Assembly (NCBI GenBank): GCA_903926465.1
Contig: CAIYJE010000070.1
Coordinates: forward strand, 1 to 56,717
Length of the DNA stretch: 56,717 nucleotides
DNA from: an uncultured Planctomycetales bacterium
Lineage (GTDB): Bacteria; Planctomycetota; Planctomycetia; Isosphaerales; Isosphaeraceae
Direction: 5' to 3'
Both the position numbers and the translations under genes were made by a program. This document shows positions 1-8,028 of the stretch, in pieces. Each line of letters opens with the position of its first letter. Within the stretch, counting starts at the first letter, position 1. The notes under the pieces are model-generated. The model made no database searches and was not told where the DNA came from. It saw nothing but the letters and a program-made list of their open reading frames with translations.

Positions 1-536
1 CCTTCGAGTCGTACCCTTTGTCTGCAATCACCACCTCGAAAGGAACGCCTTCGATCAAGGTTTTTGCCTGAGTGACATCGGCGGCCTGGCCTGGTGTCAG
101 GATGTGTTTCACCGGCAACAGCCCACTCACTGCAGCGTGGACCTTGGTTCCGAATCCACCTCGGCTCCGTCCCAAGGCTTGGGTTTCTTTGCCTCCTGTG
201 CCGTTTGCTTTTTTTTGCGCCTGCCGCGCACGGATCGGCGCGGATGATCGTTGAGTCAAGAATCCGCCACTCCAGGTCGGGATCTTGCAGAGCGTCGAAG
301 ATCAGTTCCCAAGTTCCCTTGGCGGCCCAACGATCATATCGTCGCCAGACACTGTTCCAGTTTCCGAACCGTTCGGGAAGATCTCGCCAAGGAGCACCCG
401 TCCGAGCGATCCAGAGAACAGCATCGACAAACAGTCTGTTGTCTTTCGCAATCCAGCCTGTTTGGCCAGGTCGACCGGGTCAAAGATCCTTGATGCGGTT
501 CCAGTCGGCGTCGGACATCGCGTGTCGGTGCAGCAT
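1..536 (-). pseudogene. IS5-family (IS427-like) transposase, broken and cut by the window edge
   Basis: Read on the minus strand from an ATG at 536, the frame gives the usual IS5 N-terminal region (SDADWNRIKDL, then DNRLFVDAVLWIARTGAPWR, DLPERFGNWNSVWRR, LDSTIIRA). A TGA at 480-482 interrupts it after about 18 codons. At an A8 run (209-216 on the minus strand) the reading must shift frame to continue with GRSRGGFGTKVHAAV and VVIADKGYDSK. A shift at an A-rich slippery run is known in the IS427 group, so that shift may be programmed; the early stop is a real lesion unless a start after it is used. The C-terminal half lies outside the window. Confidence 0.75.
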
Positions 537-837
537 GGGTGGCCTTCCTTGGCGTGGTGGGGAGGCCGAAAACTACCCAAATTCCCGGCTAGGTGTCCAC
601 ACGACCTAAGGATTTCAACCGATCCAATCACCCGGCTCAGCCTTTGGAATTGGGGACAGGCACCTCGAAGCCGTCGGAGCCAGTCCCCAATTCCCCACCT
701 GCTTACCCTTGTAGGAATACTATTGCGTTTTCAAATCTACCTGTGTTCAAGTCTAGATCTATTAAGCCTGTCTAGATCAATTGCTTCATTGACGATCGCA
801 GCGAGTTCATGGAGTCTTCATAGATGCGGCCACGAGC
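537..837. other. Intergenic stretch next to the IS remnant
   Basis: No coding region was supported here. The left part (about 537-620) is probably the untranslated IS end, but I could not define a terminal inverted repeat. It contains the palindrome listed separately at 646-694. A lower-GC patch follows (about 715-800) in which GTCTAGATC occurs twice within 30 bases. Confidence 0.5.
646..694. repeat. REP-like palindrome with GGAATTGGGGAC arms
   Basis: The left arm GGAATTGGGGAC (646-657) and right arm GTCCCCAATTCC (683-694) are perfectly complementary over 12 bases. The 25-base middle (GGCACCTCG ... CGGAGCC) is itself partly self-complementary. The form fits an interspersed bacterial palindromic element, but only one copy was found in this window. 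Confidence 0.5.
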
Positions 838-1884
838 TTACTTCGCTTTGTCTGATCTCTTTTGTTGCGGCTGCTCAACGGGTGGCTGGAGCCAGTGCTG
901 GATGTGTGCCTGGCTTTTGGGTGGGCGTGTGGAAACTTGGTCTTCCAGGAGTTCAACCAGCCTGCGGTGCTGCCGGCTATTGGAACTCATGGACCAGTTG
1001 GCGGCACCCTTCATCACAATTCCGGTCCAGTCTTCACGGGTGAGGCCCAGTTTTTCGTTGAGTGATGTCAGGGCGTCGGCTATCTCTCCCTTGGCGCCCG
1101 GACGGCGAACGCTGGCCAGATAATCCAGATCCAGTTCCGAGAGCAAGGCCGGGTTTTTGGGGTCGGTCATGCCCAGGGTCTGGAGCACCGGCTCAAGGTC
1201 GGTCCCCGCCTGCGGGTTCGAGGCGATCACTTTCTGGATCCGGGTACGGATCACATCAGGCCGGTCGAGTACGTTCAAGATCTTTTCGATGGGCGGATAG
1301 TCGCCCGTGACATAGAAATCAATCCACAGCAGGTCCAGGTCCAGCGGCGTTCGTGGTTCCCGATCTCGCGGTAGTTTGAGCGATTGGTCGCTGAGCGCGG
1401 CCTGGATTTCCTCGATCTCGGGCCAGACATCGCGGAATGCCTCGTTCTTCTGCCAGGCGGTGAGGGCGGCCGGGGTTTCGTCATCAGCACACAATGCCAG
1501 CGCGGCCAGCATGAACCGTCGGCCGGCGGTGTCTCGGGCCTTTTGGAAGAATCGTTCATACAGCCGGACCCGTTCTTGCTTACCACGCGCCAGGTGGCCG
1601 TAGCCGTGCGCCAAGATCACGAACCGATCGGGCCGCTCCTGAAAGCTCGGGTCGGCCAGCGCCTGGGTTTTGAGCATCTGCTCCAGGTTCACGCAGGCTC
1701 GGTCGGCGTCGGGCTTCTCATGGAAGTGGCCCAGCAACTCAAACGCTGCACGCACCAAGGCCGGCGGCGGCCCCGCGGGCTGGTTGTTCGTCTTGGGCGA
1801 AGCAGTCTGTTGCGCGCCTGCAAGTGCCACCAGCCCCAGGGACCAGACACCGGCGAGGATTGGCAAGAATTTGAGCTGGGGCAT
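838..1884 (-). CDS. Secreted protein of unknown function
   Basis: A 348-residue protein that I do not recognise. Residues 1-24 form a Sec-type signal peptide with a hydrophobic core (LPILAGVWSLGLVALAGA) and a likely cleavage after AGA. The mature part is mostly predicted-helical with alternating charged residues, without cysteine-rich or catalytic motifs that I can name. A distal segment mentions DLDLLWIDFYVTGDYPPIEKI, followed by short helices suggestive of a helical-repeat scaffold. The C terminus is basic and glutamine-rich. No clear Shine-Dalgarno precedes the ATG at 1884. The neighbour upstream, 1970-3115, is on the same strand but separated by two palindromes, so they are probably not one transcript. 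Confidence 0.7.
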   Translation of the reverse strand: MPQLKFLPILAGVWSLGLVALAGAQQTASPKTNNQPAGPPPALVRAAFELLGHFHEKPDADRACVNLEQMLKTQALADPSFQERPDRFVILAHGYGHLARGKQERVRLYERFFQKARDTAGRRFMLAALALCADDETPAALTAWQKNEAFRDVWPEIEEIQAALSDQSLKLPRDREPRTPLDLDLLWIDFYVTGDYPPIEKILNVLDRPDVIRTRIQKVIASNPQAGTDLEPVLQTLGMTDPKNPALLSELDLDYLASVRRPGAKGEIADALTSLNEKLGLTREDWTGIVMKGAANWSMSSNSRQHRRLVELLEDQVSTRPPKSQAHIQHWLQPPVEQPQQKRSDKAK

Positions 1885-1897
1885 GATTATGTACTGT

Positions 1898-1964
1898 AGG
1901 ACAGCCGCGCTCGGCTGTCCTGTTTATGAGGCTTCAAATCCAGAGACAGCCGGGGGCGGCTGTC
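1898..1964. repeat. Pair of ACAGCCG palindromes
   Basis: Two hairpins of the same core lie 23 bases apart. The first is AGGACAGCCG/CGGCTGTCCT (1898-1907 with 1912-1921, loop CGCT). The second is GACAGCCG/CGGCTGTC (1945-1952 with 1957-1964, loop GGGG). They could end transcription in either direction, but there is no long U tract. The repeated core suggests a mobile palindromic repeat family. Confidence 0.6.
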
Positions 1965-1969
1965 CTCCG

Positions 1970-3115
1970 TCATGATGAACGTCGGGTGTAAGCCAGGGCG
2001 ATCAGGCTATACGCGGTGACCAGGTTGGGGTCCCCTTCCATGAACCGGTCGGCCGGGTTGACCCAGCCCCCTTCGGCGGTCTGGCGCTTGGCCAGCGCGT
2101 TCACCAATTCGCCGCGCCAGTCATGTTTTTTCCCTTGCGCGTCTGTGAACTGATCTTCGCCTAGCGCGCTCATGGCCTTGGCAAACGCCTGGTAGTAATA
2201 ATACAGCCCCTTCTCGCCCATGCCTGGGTTTTCATCCACGCTGTAGTTCTTGGCAATGTATGCCAGGGCCGCCTTCACGCGGGGGTCGTCTTTGCTCAGG
2301 CCGGCATAGACCATGCTCTTGAACCCGGCGTAGGTCATGCTGCCGTAAGATCGCAGCCCGCCGCCGCCCCCTTCAACCTCGCTGGCCATGCTCTGGCCAC
2401 CGTTGGCCGCGGTGTAGATGAAGCCGCCGTCATTGACCTTGCCGGCCCAGGGCTGGTCATTGAACTCACTTTCAAAGTTCTGGCAGCGAGACACGAACTG
2501 GAGCGCCTTCTGGAGCGCAGGATCATCGGCCGGTAGCCCCGTGTCACGCAGGGCTTCGATCATGAAGGCTGTGTTGGACAGGTCGGGGCGGCTGTTCGAG
2601 CCGCCGTAACCGGCCCCGCCGTAGAACGCGTCTTTGGGATCTTTTCCCTCGCTCTGGTCCCACTGCATGGTTTTGAGGAAGTCTTGGCCCCCCTTGATCA
2701 GGCTATCGTAGGTACCGCCGGCGTTGGCTTCTTTGTAGGCCATGAGGGTGATGGCCGTGGTGTAGTTGGCGTGGGCCCCATCGAACCCGCCCTGGGGGCG
2801 AAGGAACTGTTCGAGATAGCCTAGCCCTTTGCGAATCACCGGCTCGTTGGGGGTTGCCTGCTTGGATTTGAGCAGGCCGGTCAGCACCAGGGCCGTGATT
2901 CCCGGCTCATTCCGGCTGGTGGACCAGCCGCCGTTCTCTTCTTGCCGGGGTTTGAGAAACGCCACCCCCGTGCGCATCAGGGCCTCGGCCGTGGCTGGCG
3001 CTGGCGCATCTTGGCCACGCAACCAGGCGGGTGCCAGCGACAGGGAACCAACCAGCACCGACCCGTCTTTCAGGAACGATCGACGCGTGTGGCGTGAGGG
3101 TTGCAGAGGCGACAT
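1970..3115 (-). CDS. Tat-exported prenyltransferase/squalene-oxidase repeat protein
   Basis: Start chosen at the ATG at 3115, which follows GGAGAGAGAGCC and opens a twin-arginine signal (SRHTRRSFLKDGSVLVGSLS) of the type common in planctomycetes. The mature protein shows alpha/alpha-barrel repeats of the squalene cyclase/prenyltransferase superfamily: GVAFLKPRQEENGGWS, LGYLEQFLRPQGGFDG, and near the end LVNALAKRQTAEGGWVNP. The acidic DxDD motif of true cyclases is not visible, so a catalytic role in terpenoid chemistry is unlikely to be assignable; a structural or binding role in the periplasm is possible. An in-frame extension to 3289 exists but has no signal sequence at its front. Confidence 0.85.
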   Translation of the reverse strand: MSPLQPSRHTRRSFLKDGSVLVGSLSLAPAWLRGQDAPAPATAEALMRTGVAFLKPRQEENGGWSTSRNEPGITALVLTGLLKSKQATPNEPVIRKGLGYLEQFLRPQGGFDGAHANYTTAITLMAYKEANAGGTYDSLIKGGQDFLKTMQWDQSEGKDPKDAFYGGAGYGGSNSRPDLSNTAFMIEALRDTGLPADDPALQKALQFVSRCQNFESEFNDQPWAGKVNDGGFIYTAANGGQSMASEVEGGGGGLRSYGSMTYAGFKSMVYAGLSKDDPRVKAALAYIAKNYSVDENPGMGEKGLYYYYQAFAKAMSALGEDQFTDAQGKKHDWRGELVNALAKRQTAEGGWVNPADRFMEGDPNLVTAYSLIALAYTRRSS

Positions 3116-3289
3116 GGCTCTCTCTCCGAGGAAGTTCTGAAAACACCGGCGGTTCCCAATCGACCCGAACCAGCGGTGCTGGGTCAGGCCCTGACGGTTG
3201 TCATTATAGTACGAACCCGCACTAACCGCATCGGACGAAACCTCTGGTTCTAACCCAGCCGTTGGTTCCATCAGGCTGGCCTGGCCCAC

Positions 3290-4012
3290 TCAGGGCGGGG
3301 GCAAGGCCGCTGGTGGCGGCGGAACCACCGAGGCGGGAGCGGGCTGGGTGAACTGGCTCCGGCCTGGAGCCTGTTGCATCTGAACCGGTGGCCGGCCGGC
3401 GGGAGCTTGTTGCATCTGGCCGGGTGCTCTACCGGCGGGAGCCTGTTGCATTTGAACCGGTACTCTACCGGCGGGAGCCTGTTGCATCTGAACCGGTGGC
3501 CTGGAAGGTTGGCCGGGCACGCTGGTTGCCATGCGTGGCTGGGGGCCGGCGGCCGACTGTTGCACGAAGTATGGCTGGGGGCGTACCAGAACCATGCCGT
3601 AAGGGGTTTGCTGGTAGTAGGGCTGCCCGGTCGCCTGATACTGGATCTGGCCCTGGGTCTGGACCCCTGGACCCAGGCTTTGGTAGAGCCCGCCGGGGCT
3701 GGGCCCCTGGCTGTTAACTCGGGTGCCCGCGATGGTGCCGAACTGGGGCGCGGTCCCCACCCGCTGCACATTGCCGCTGGACTGCACGCTGACCCCTTGG
3801 CCGTACGGGGTGGTTTCGGTCCCTTGGTATCGCACCACGGCATTGGGTCCGTAGCCGTACTGTTCGTAACGGCTGTAACCGCCGTTGCTTGCCTGGCTGT
3901 AGATCACTTCCTGAGCGGGCAAGTGCATGGCCGGCAGCCAGGCGAGCAGTCCGCCCAGGCTCAGGCTAGCGCAGCGCGGGTAGGTCTGAAACTTGGCCAG
4001 GAGCACAGTCAT
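3290..4012 (-). CDS. Secreted Gln/Pro/Tyr-rich repeat protein
   Basis: Start chosen at the ATG at 4012, preceded by GGGAAGAGACTTT. The N terminus has a hydrophobic signal-like stretch (SLSLGGLLAWLPAMHLPAQE). The rest is low-complexity: YSRYEQYGYGP, QGQIQYQATGQPYYQQ, then three to four 12-residue repeats of the form PPVQMQQAPAGR, and a proline-rich end. No enzymatic motif is seen. Such composition suits a disordered surface or cell-wall-associated protein. An in-frame extension to 4114 lacks signal character. Divergent from the ABC exporter genes. Confidence 0.7.
   Translation of the reverse strand: MTVLLAKFQTYPRCASLSLGGLLAWLPAMHLPAQEVIYSQASNGGYSRYEQYGYGPNAVVRYQGTETTPYGQGVSVQSSGNVQRVGTAPQFGTIAGTRVNSQGPSPGGLYQSLGPGVQTQGQIQYQATGQPYYQQTPYGMVLVRPQPYFVQQSAAGPQPRMATSVPGQPSRPPVQMQQAPAGRVPVQMQQAPAGRAPGQMQQAPAGRPPVQMQQAPGRSQFTQPAPASVVPPPPAALPPP
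3367..3504. repeat. 36-bp tandem repeat inside a coding region
   Basis: Three full 36-base units (3367-3402, 3403-3438, 3439-3474) and a partial fourth (to about 3504). Each begins GAGC(C/T)TGTTGCAT on the plus strand and encodes one PPVQMQQAPAGR-type unit on the minus strand. Units differ by a few bases, mostly in the middle. Confidence 0.8.
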
Positions 4013-4170
4013 AAAGTCTCTTCCCGGTGGGTGGGGTTGTGCTGGCAATGCTCGGGACGGGGGAATGGAACACAGCCCCAGGCGATTGTGGCTGAATTCT
4101 ACCGTGCCGGCCAAGGGGCGGCCTGGAGAAATTCTCAGGAAACAGGCTCGAAATTGGCAGTTTCAGGGCT

Positions 4171-4204
4171 TTGTGTCACAGCCGATTTGCCACACCCGTA
4201 TAAT
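4171..4204 (+). promoter_or_regulatory. Possible promoter of the ABC exporter pair
   Basis: An exact TATAAT (4199-4204) sits about 75 bases before the GTG start of the first ABC gene. Upstream GTGTCA/TGTCAC at 4173-4179 is a weak -35 at suboptimal spacing. The -10 match is good and the -35 is poor. Confidence 0.35.
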
Positions 4205-4278
4205 GGGCCCGTGGCTTTTGAACTCTGGCGGGTTCGCCAGGATTGCAGGCGTGGAACCGAGACGAGGGATAGTCGACC

Positions 4279-6102
4279 GTGCACACGTTTCGCCGGATCT
4301 GGCACTGGTTGCAACCGTATCGTCACTGGGTTCTGGTGGCCAGCCTGCTCACGGGCTTGGCCTGCGTGCTGAACCTGGCGGCCCCATTATTGGTGCAGGA
4401 ACTGATTGACCAGGTCATTACCGCCGGGCACTGGGAGCGGCTGCCCTTTTACCCGCTCGCCCTGTTCGCCGTGTTTGTGGGTCAGGCCATTCTGGGGATG
4501 GTCAACGGCCTGGTGATCAGCCATGTGGGCCAGTCGCTGGTGCGCAACCTGCGGCATGAGGTGTACGACAAGCTGCAGCGCCTGGGGCTCTCGTATTACG
4601 ACAAGACCCCCACCGGCTCGATCATTGCCCGGATCATGGACGACGTGGGTGCGATCCAGATGTTCGTCACCGGCCAGTCCTTCAGCATTCTGACCGACCT
4701 GGCCACCACGCTGGCGATCACGGTGCTGCTTTTCACGCGCAATTTTCGCCTGGCGCTGGTGATGCTGGCCATTGTGCCGCTGTACGCCCTGAATTTTCGG
4801 TACTTCATGGGGCAGATTCGCCAGACCAGCCAGGTGATTCGCGACAAGATGGACGTGATCTTTGGCCACCTCAAGGAGAAGCTGGACGGGGTGCTGGTGA
4901 TCAAGGCGCACGCCACCGAAGCCACCGAGCGGACCGGCTTTGTGGCTGAGCTGGAAGATGCGCACGGGCCCCGCGTCCGGGAGGCCCGGCTGCGTGCCAG
5001 CTTTGGGAACCTGAGTGGCGCCATCAGTGGCGTGGGCACCTCACTGGTTTTTGGTGTGTGCGGCTTTGAGGTGCTGGCCGGCCGGATGACCCCCGGCGAG
5101 GTGGTTTCCACGGCCGCGTTGGCGGGCCTGCTGTTTGGCCCCATCGCCCGGCTCGCCGACCTGGCCTATGTGTTTGAGCAGGCGGGCGCCTCGGTCGATC
5201 GGCTGGGTGAGATTCTGGACCTGGAACCCGAGGTGGTTGAGCCAACCCATCCGGTACCGCTCCAGCGGGCGCGTGGGAAGGTGGCGTTTGACCGGGTGGG
5301 GTTTGGGTATGTCTCTGATCAACCGGTGGTCTGGGATATCCGGCTGGAGCTTGAGCCTGGTCAGAAGGTGGCTTTGGTGGGCCCCACCGGCTGCGGCAAG
5401 ACCACGCTGGTGAACCTGCTGCTACGGTTTTATGACCCCACCTGGGGTGAGGTCCGGCTCGATGGCACCTCGCTTCGCGCGGTGGCGGCGTCGGACCTCA
5501 GGCGGCAGATCGGGGTGGTGCTTCAGGAGCCCATCATCTTTCGGGCCACGGTGGCGGAAAACATTCGCTATGGCAACCCCCATGCCACCGACGAGCAGGT
5601 GGAGGCCGCCGCCCGCGCGGCCCTGGTACATGACTTTGCCACCGCGTTGCCCTTGGGCTACCAGACGATTGTGGGCGAGGGCGGGCACAAGCTCAGCCAG
5701 GGAGAACGTCAGCGGCTGGCCATTGCCCGGGCACTTTGTCTGGATCCGGCCCTGGTTGTTTTTGATGAGGCCACCAGCTCGCTCGATTCGGCTTCCGAGG
5801 CTCTGATTCAGGCCGCGCTGGTGAACCTACTGCGAGGCCGCACCGCGCTGATCATCGCGCACCGGCTCTCGACCATTGTTGATAGTGATCAGATTGTGGT
5901 CATGGACGGTGGCCTGGTGATCCAGAAAGGGACACATCAACAACTGATGGCTAACCGCGATGGGCTCTATTCGCAGCTCTGTCTGCGTCAGTTTGGGGCC
6001 CCTGCCCTGGCCAGGGTGGCCAGCCGGCCGGCCCCGCTGGCCGATGATGAACCCTTGAACTGGGCGCCGCTGGTGGGAAGCTTGAGAGCGGGGACCTCTT
6101 GA
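4279..6102 (+). CDS. ABC exporter half-transporter, subunit 1 (MsbA/multidrug type)
   Basis: A 607-residue fused exporter: six-helix transmembrane domain (about residues 15-300, starting LVASLLTGLACVLNLAAPLL) and C-terminal ATPase. Walker A GPTGCGKTT is at about 368-376, the signature LSQGERQR at about 472 and Walker B LVVFDEATS at about 492-500 with the catalytic Glu present; the H-loop is IIAHRLS. It would pump a lipid, peptide or drug-like substrate out across the inner membrane. The start is GTG. The stop overlaps the neighbourhood of the next gene's start, so the two are translationally coupled and probably form a heterodimer. The signature loop is SQGE rather than SGGQ, as in one half of asymmetric exporters. 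Confidence 0.93.
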   Translation: MHTFRRIWHWLQPYRHWVLVASLLTGLACVLNLAAPLLVQELIDQVITAGHWERLPFYPLALFAVFVGQAILGMVNGLVISHVGQSLVRNLRHEVYDKLQRLGLSYYDKTPTGSIIARIMDDVGAIQMFVTGQSFSILTDLATTLAITVLLFTRNFRLALVMLAIVPLYALNFRYFMGQIRQTSQVIRDKMDVIFGHLKEKLDGVLVIKAHATEATERTGFVAELEDAHGPRVREARLRASFGNLSGAISGVGTSLVFGVCGFEVLAGRMTPGEVVSTAALAGLLFGPIARLADLAYVFEQAGASVDRLGEILDLEPEVVEPTHPVPLQRARGKVAFDRVGFGYVSDQPVVWDIRLELEPGQKVALVGPTGCGKTTLVNLLLRFYDPTWGEVRLDGTSLRAVAASDLRRQIGVVLQEPIIFRATVAENIRYGNPHATDEQVEAAARAALVHDFATALPLGYQTIVGEGGHKLSQGERQRLAIARALCLDPALVVFDEATSSLDSASEALIQAALVNLLRGRTALIIAHRLSTIVDSDQIVVMDGGLVIQKGTHQQLMANRDGLYSQLCLRQFGAPALARVASRPAPLADDEPLNWAPLVGSLRAGTS

Positions 6103-6104
6103 CC

Positions 6105-7922
6105 ATGGATACCGAAGAAAAGAAACCAACCGAAGGCTTTGTGAAGTCGTTCACGCGACTTGAAAAACACTTCCTCAGGCCGTATCGCTGGACCTTTACG
6201 CTGGCGCTCGGCGGGCTGCTGGGGCAGTCGGCGCTCATGCTGCCAATCCCGCTGCTCCAGGGCTGGATGGTCGATCGCCTGGTGAACTTCATGGGGCACA
6301 AAGACAGCTTGCCCGAAAGTGCACGCACCGAGTTGAGCCGGGGCCTGTTGCTGGCACTGGTGGTGATGATTGTCTGCCACTTGCTGCGGGCTGTGCTTTC
6401 GTGGTGGGTGAGTGATACCACGGGCCGGGTGAGCCAGGAGGTGGTGGTGGCCTTGCGCACCGCCCTGCACTCCAAGCTAATGCGCCTTCCGATGGCCTAT
6501 TTTGACACCCAGCAGACAGGCCGGTTGATGGCCCGCGTGACCAGTGACGTGGGCTCAATCCTGAGCTTTGTTAACAGCGGCCTGCTGCAACTGATCAACG
6601 ACCTGATCCTGGCATTCGGGATTGCGTTTGTGCTGGTAACCTTGGACTGGCGGTTGGCCCTGGTCGCATTGGTGGTGGTGCCGTTATACGCGGTGAATCA
6701 GAACCTGTTCTCAGCCAAGATTCACAAGTTGTCGCTGGGCATCCGGGCGCAGATTTCGGCGATTTACGCGTTGCTCAGTGAGCGGGTCTCGGCCGTGCGG
6801 GTGGTGCGCTCGTTTGCGCGTGAAGACGCGGAGCTTGCCTCGCTCGATGCCCGGATTGACGAGCATCGCCGCCTGAGCTGGCAGAACACCAAGGTGAACT
6901 CTTATTTGGGTGTGCTGGCCACCATGATCAGCGGCCTGGGTACGGTAATTGTGCTGGCGCTCGGGGCCTGGTTTGTGGGTCAGGGAAGCTTGACCGTGGG
7001 CGGCCTGCTGGCATTTTACTCTCTGGTGGGGCAGCTTTACGGACCGATTGTGCGGCTCACTCAGTTTCAGGCCACAGCCCAGGCCACGTCCATCTCGATT
7101 GAGCGGCTGTTTGAAGTGTTCGGGGAGCCGGAACCGGTTTCCGACCGTGCCGATGCCCTGCCCATCCAGCGGCCACGTGGGGGGATTGAGTTCCGGGACG
7201 TGCGGTTTGGGTATCTGCCGGAAGGGCCCGATATTCTCAACGGCATTGATCTTGAGATTGAACCGGGAACGATGCTGGGGGTGCTGGGCCCCAGCGGAGC
7301 GGGCAAGAGCACCCTGCTGGCGCTGGCCGCGCGCATTTATGACGTGGCCGAGGGCCAGGGCGCGGTTCTGTTCGATGGTGAGGATGTGCGAGATCTCAAG
7401 AGTGACGACCTCCGGCGTGCCGTGGCGCTGGTGCCCCAGCAGGCGTTACTCTTCGAGGGAACGATCCGATCGAACCTGGCCTATGCGGTGGCCAATGCCA
7501 CCGACGCCATGCTCTGGAAGGCGCTGGAACTGGCCGATCTGGCTCGCACGGTGCGCGCCATGCCCCAGGGGCTGGATACTCCGGTCGGGGAACGCGGCCA
7601 GTCTCTTTCTGGCGGCCAGCGACAGCGGATGGCCCTGGCCCGGGCCTTGGTGGCCAACCCGATGGTCTTGCTGCTCGATGACTGCACCAGCGCGCTCGAT
7701 GCCGAGACCGAGTCCCGGATTCAAGATGCGCTGGTGGAGCACCTGCCGGGCCGGACCCGGGTGGTGGTGTCTCACAAGGCGGCCTCGATTCGCCGGGCCG
7801 ACCAGATCATTGTGCTGGATCAGGGCGGAATCATCGAGCGTGGCACGCATGACGAGTTACTGGAACTGGGCGGCCACTACGCGGATAACTTTCTAGCCCA
7901 GACCGAGGCCCTGACGGTTTAG
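6105..7922 (+). CDS. ABC exporter half-transporter, subunit 2
   Basis: Second fused exporter of equal size. The transmembrane domain begins near FTLALGGLLGQSALMLPIPLL and includes the typical FDTQQTGRLMARVTSDV coupling region. The ATPase has Walker A GPSGAGKST (about residue 395), signature LSGGQRQR and Walker B VLLLDDCTSALD. The residue after Walker B is Asp-Cys rather than Glu, so the catalytic glutamate is missing: this would be the degenerate site of a heterodimer with the preceding gene. The ATG at 6105 was chosen; a TTG at 6099 overlaps the stop of the first gene. Switch histidine present (VVSHKAAS). Confidence 0.92.
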   Translation: MDTEEKKPTEGFVKSFTRLEKHFLRPYRWTFTLALGGLLGQSALMLPIPLLQGWMVDRLVNFMGHKDSLPESARTELSRGLLLALVVMIVCHLLRAVLSWWVSDTTGRVSQEVVVALRTALHSKLMRLPMAYFDTQQTGRLMARVTSDVGSILSFVNSGLLQLINDLILAFGIAFVLVTLDWRLALVALVVVPLYAVNQNLFSAKIHKLSLGIRAQISAIYALLSERVSAVRVVRSFAREDAELASLDARIDEHRRLSWQNTKVNSYLGVLATMISGLGTVIVLALGAWFVGQGSLTVGGLLAFYSLVGQLYGPIVRLTQFQATAQATSISIERLFEVFGEPEPVSDRADALPIQRPRGGIEFRDVRFGYLPEGPDILNGIDLEIEPGTMLGVLGPSGAGKSTLLALAARIYDVAEGQGAVLFDGEDVRDLKSDDLRRAVALVPQQALLFEGTIRSNLAYAVANATDAMLWKALELADLARTVRAMPQGLDTPVGERGQSLSGGQRQRMALARALVANPMVLLLDDCTSALDAETESRIQDALVEHLPGRTRVVVSHKAASIRRADQIIVLDQGGIIERGTHDELLELGGHYADNFLAQTEALTV

Positions 7923-8028
7923 TTGGGTCGCGTTGGTTCATGGGTAGCCTGCTTCGATTGTGATCGTGCGTCAGCCCATTCCGCCCATAGCACCTGAGTG
8001 TTGAAGCAATTCTCCGAACCGTGTCAGC

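Noticed and set aside
285-1043. 252-residue plus-strand frame over the IS remnant
   Set aside because: It is antisense to the transposase and to the start of the unknown secreted protein, with no coherent domain.
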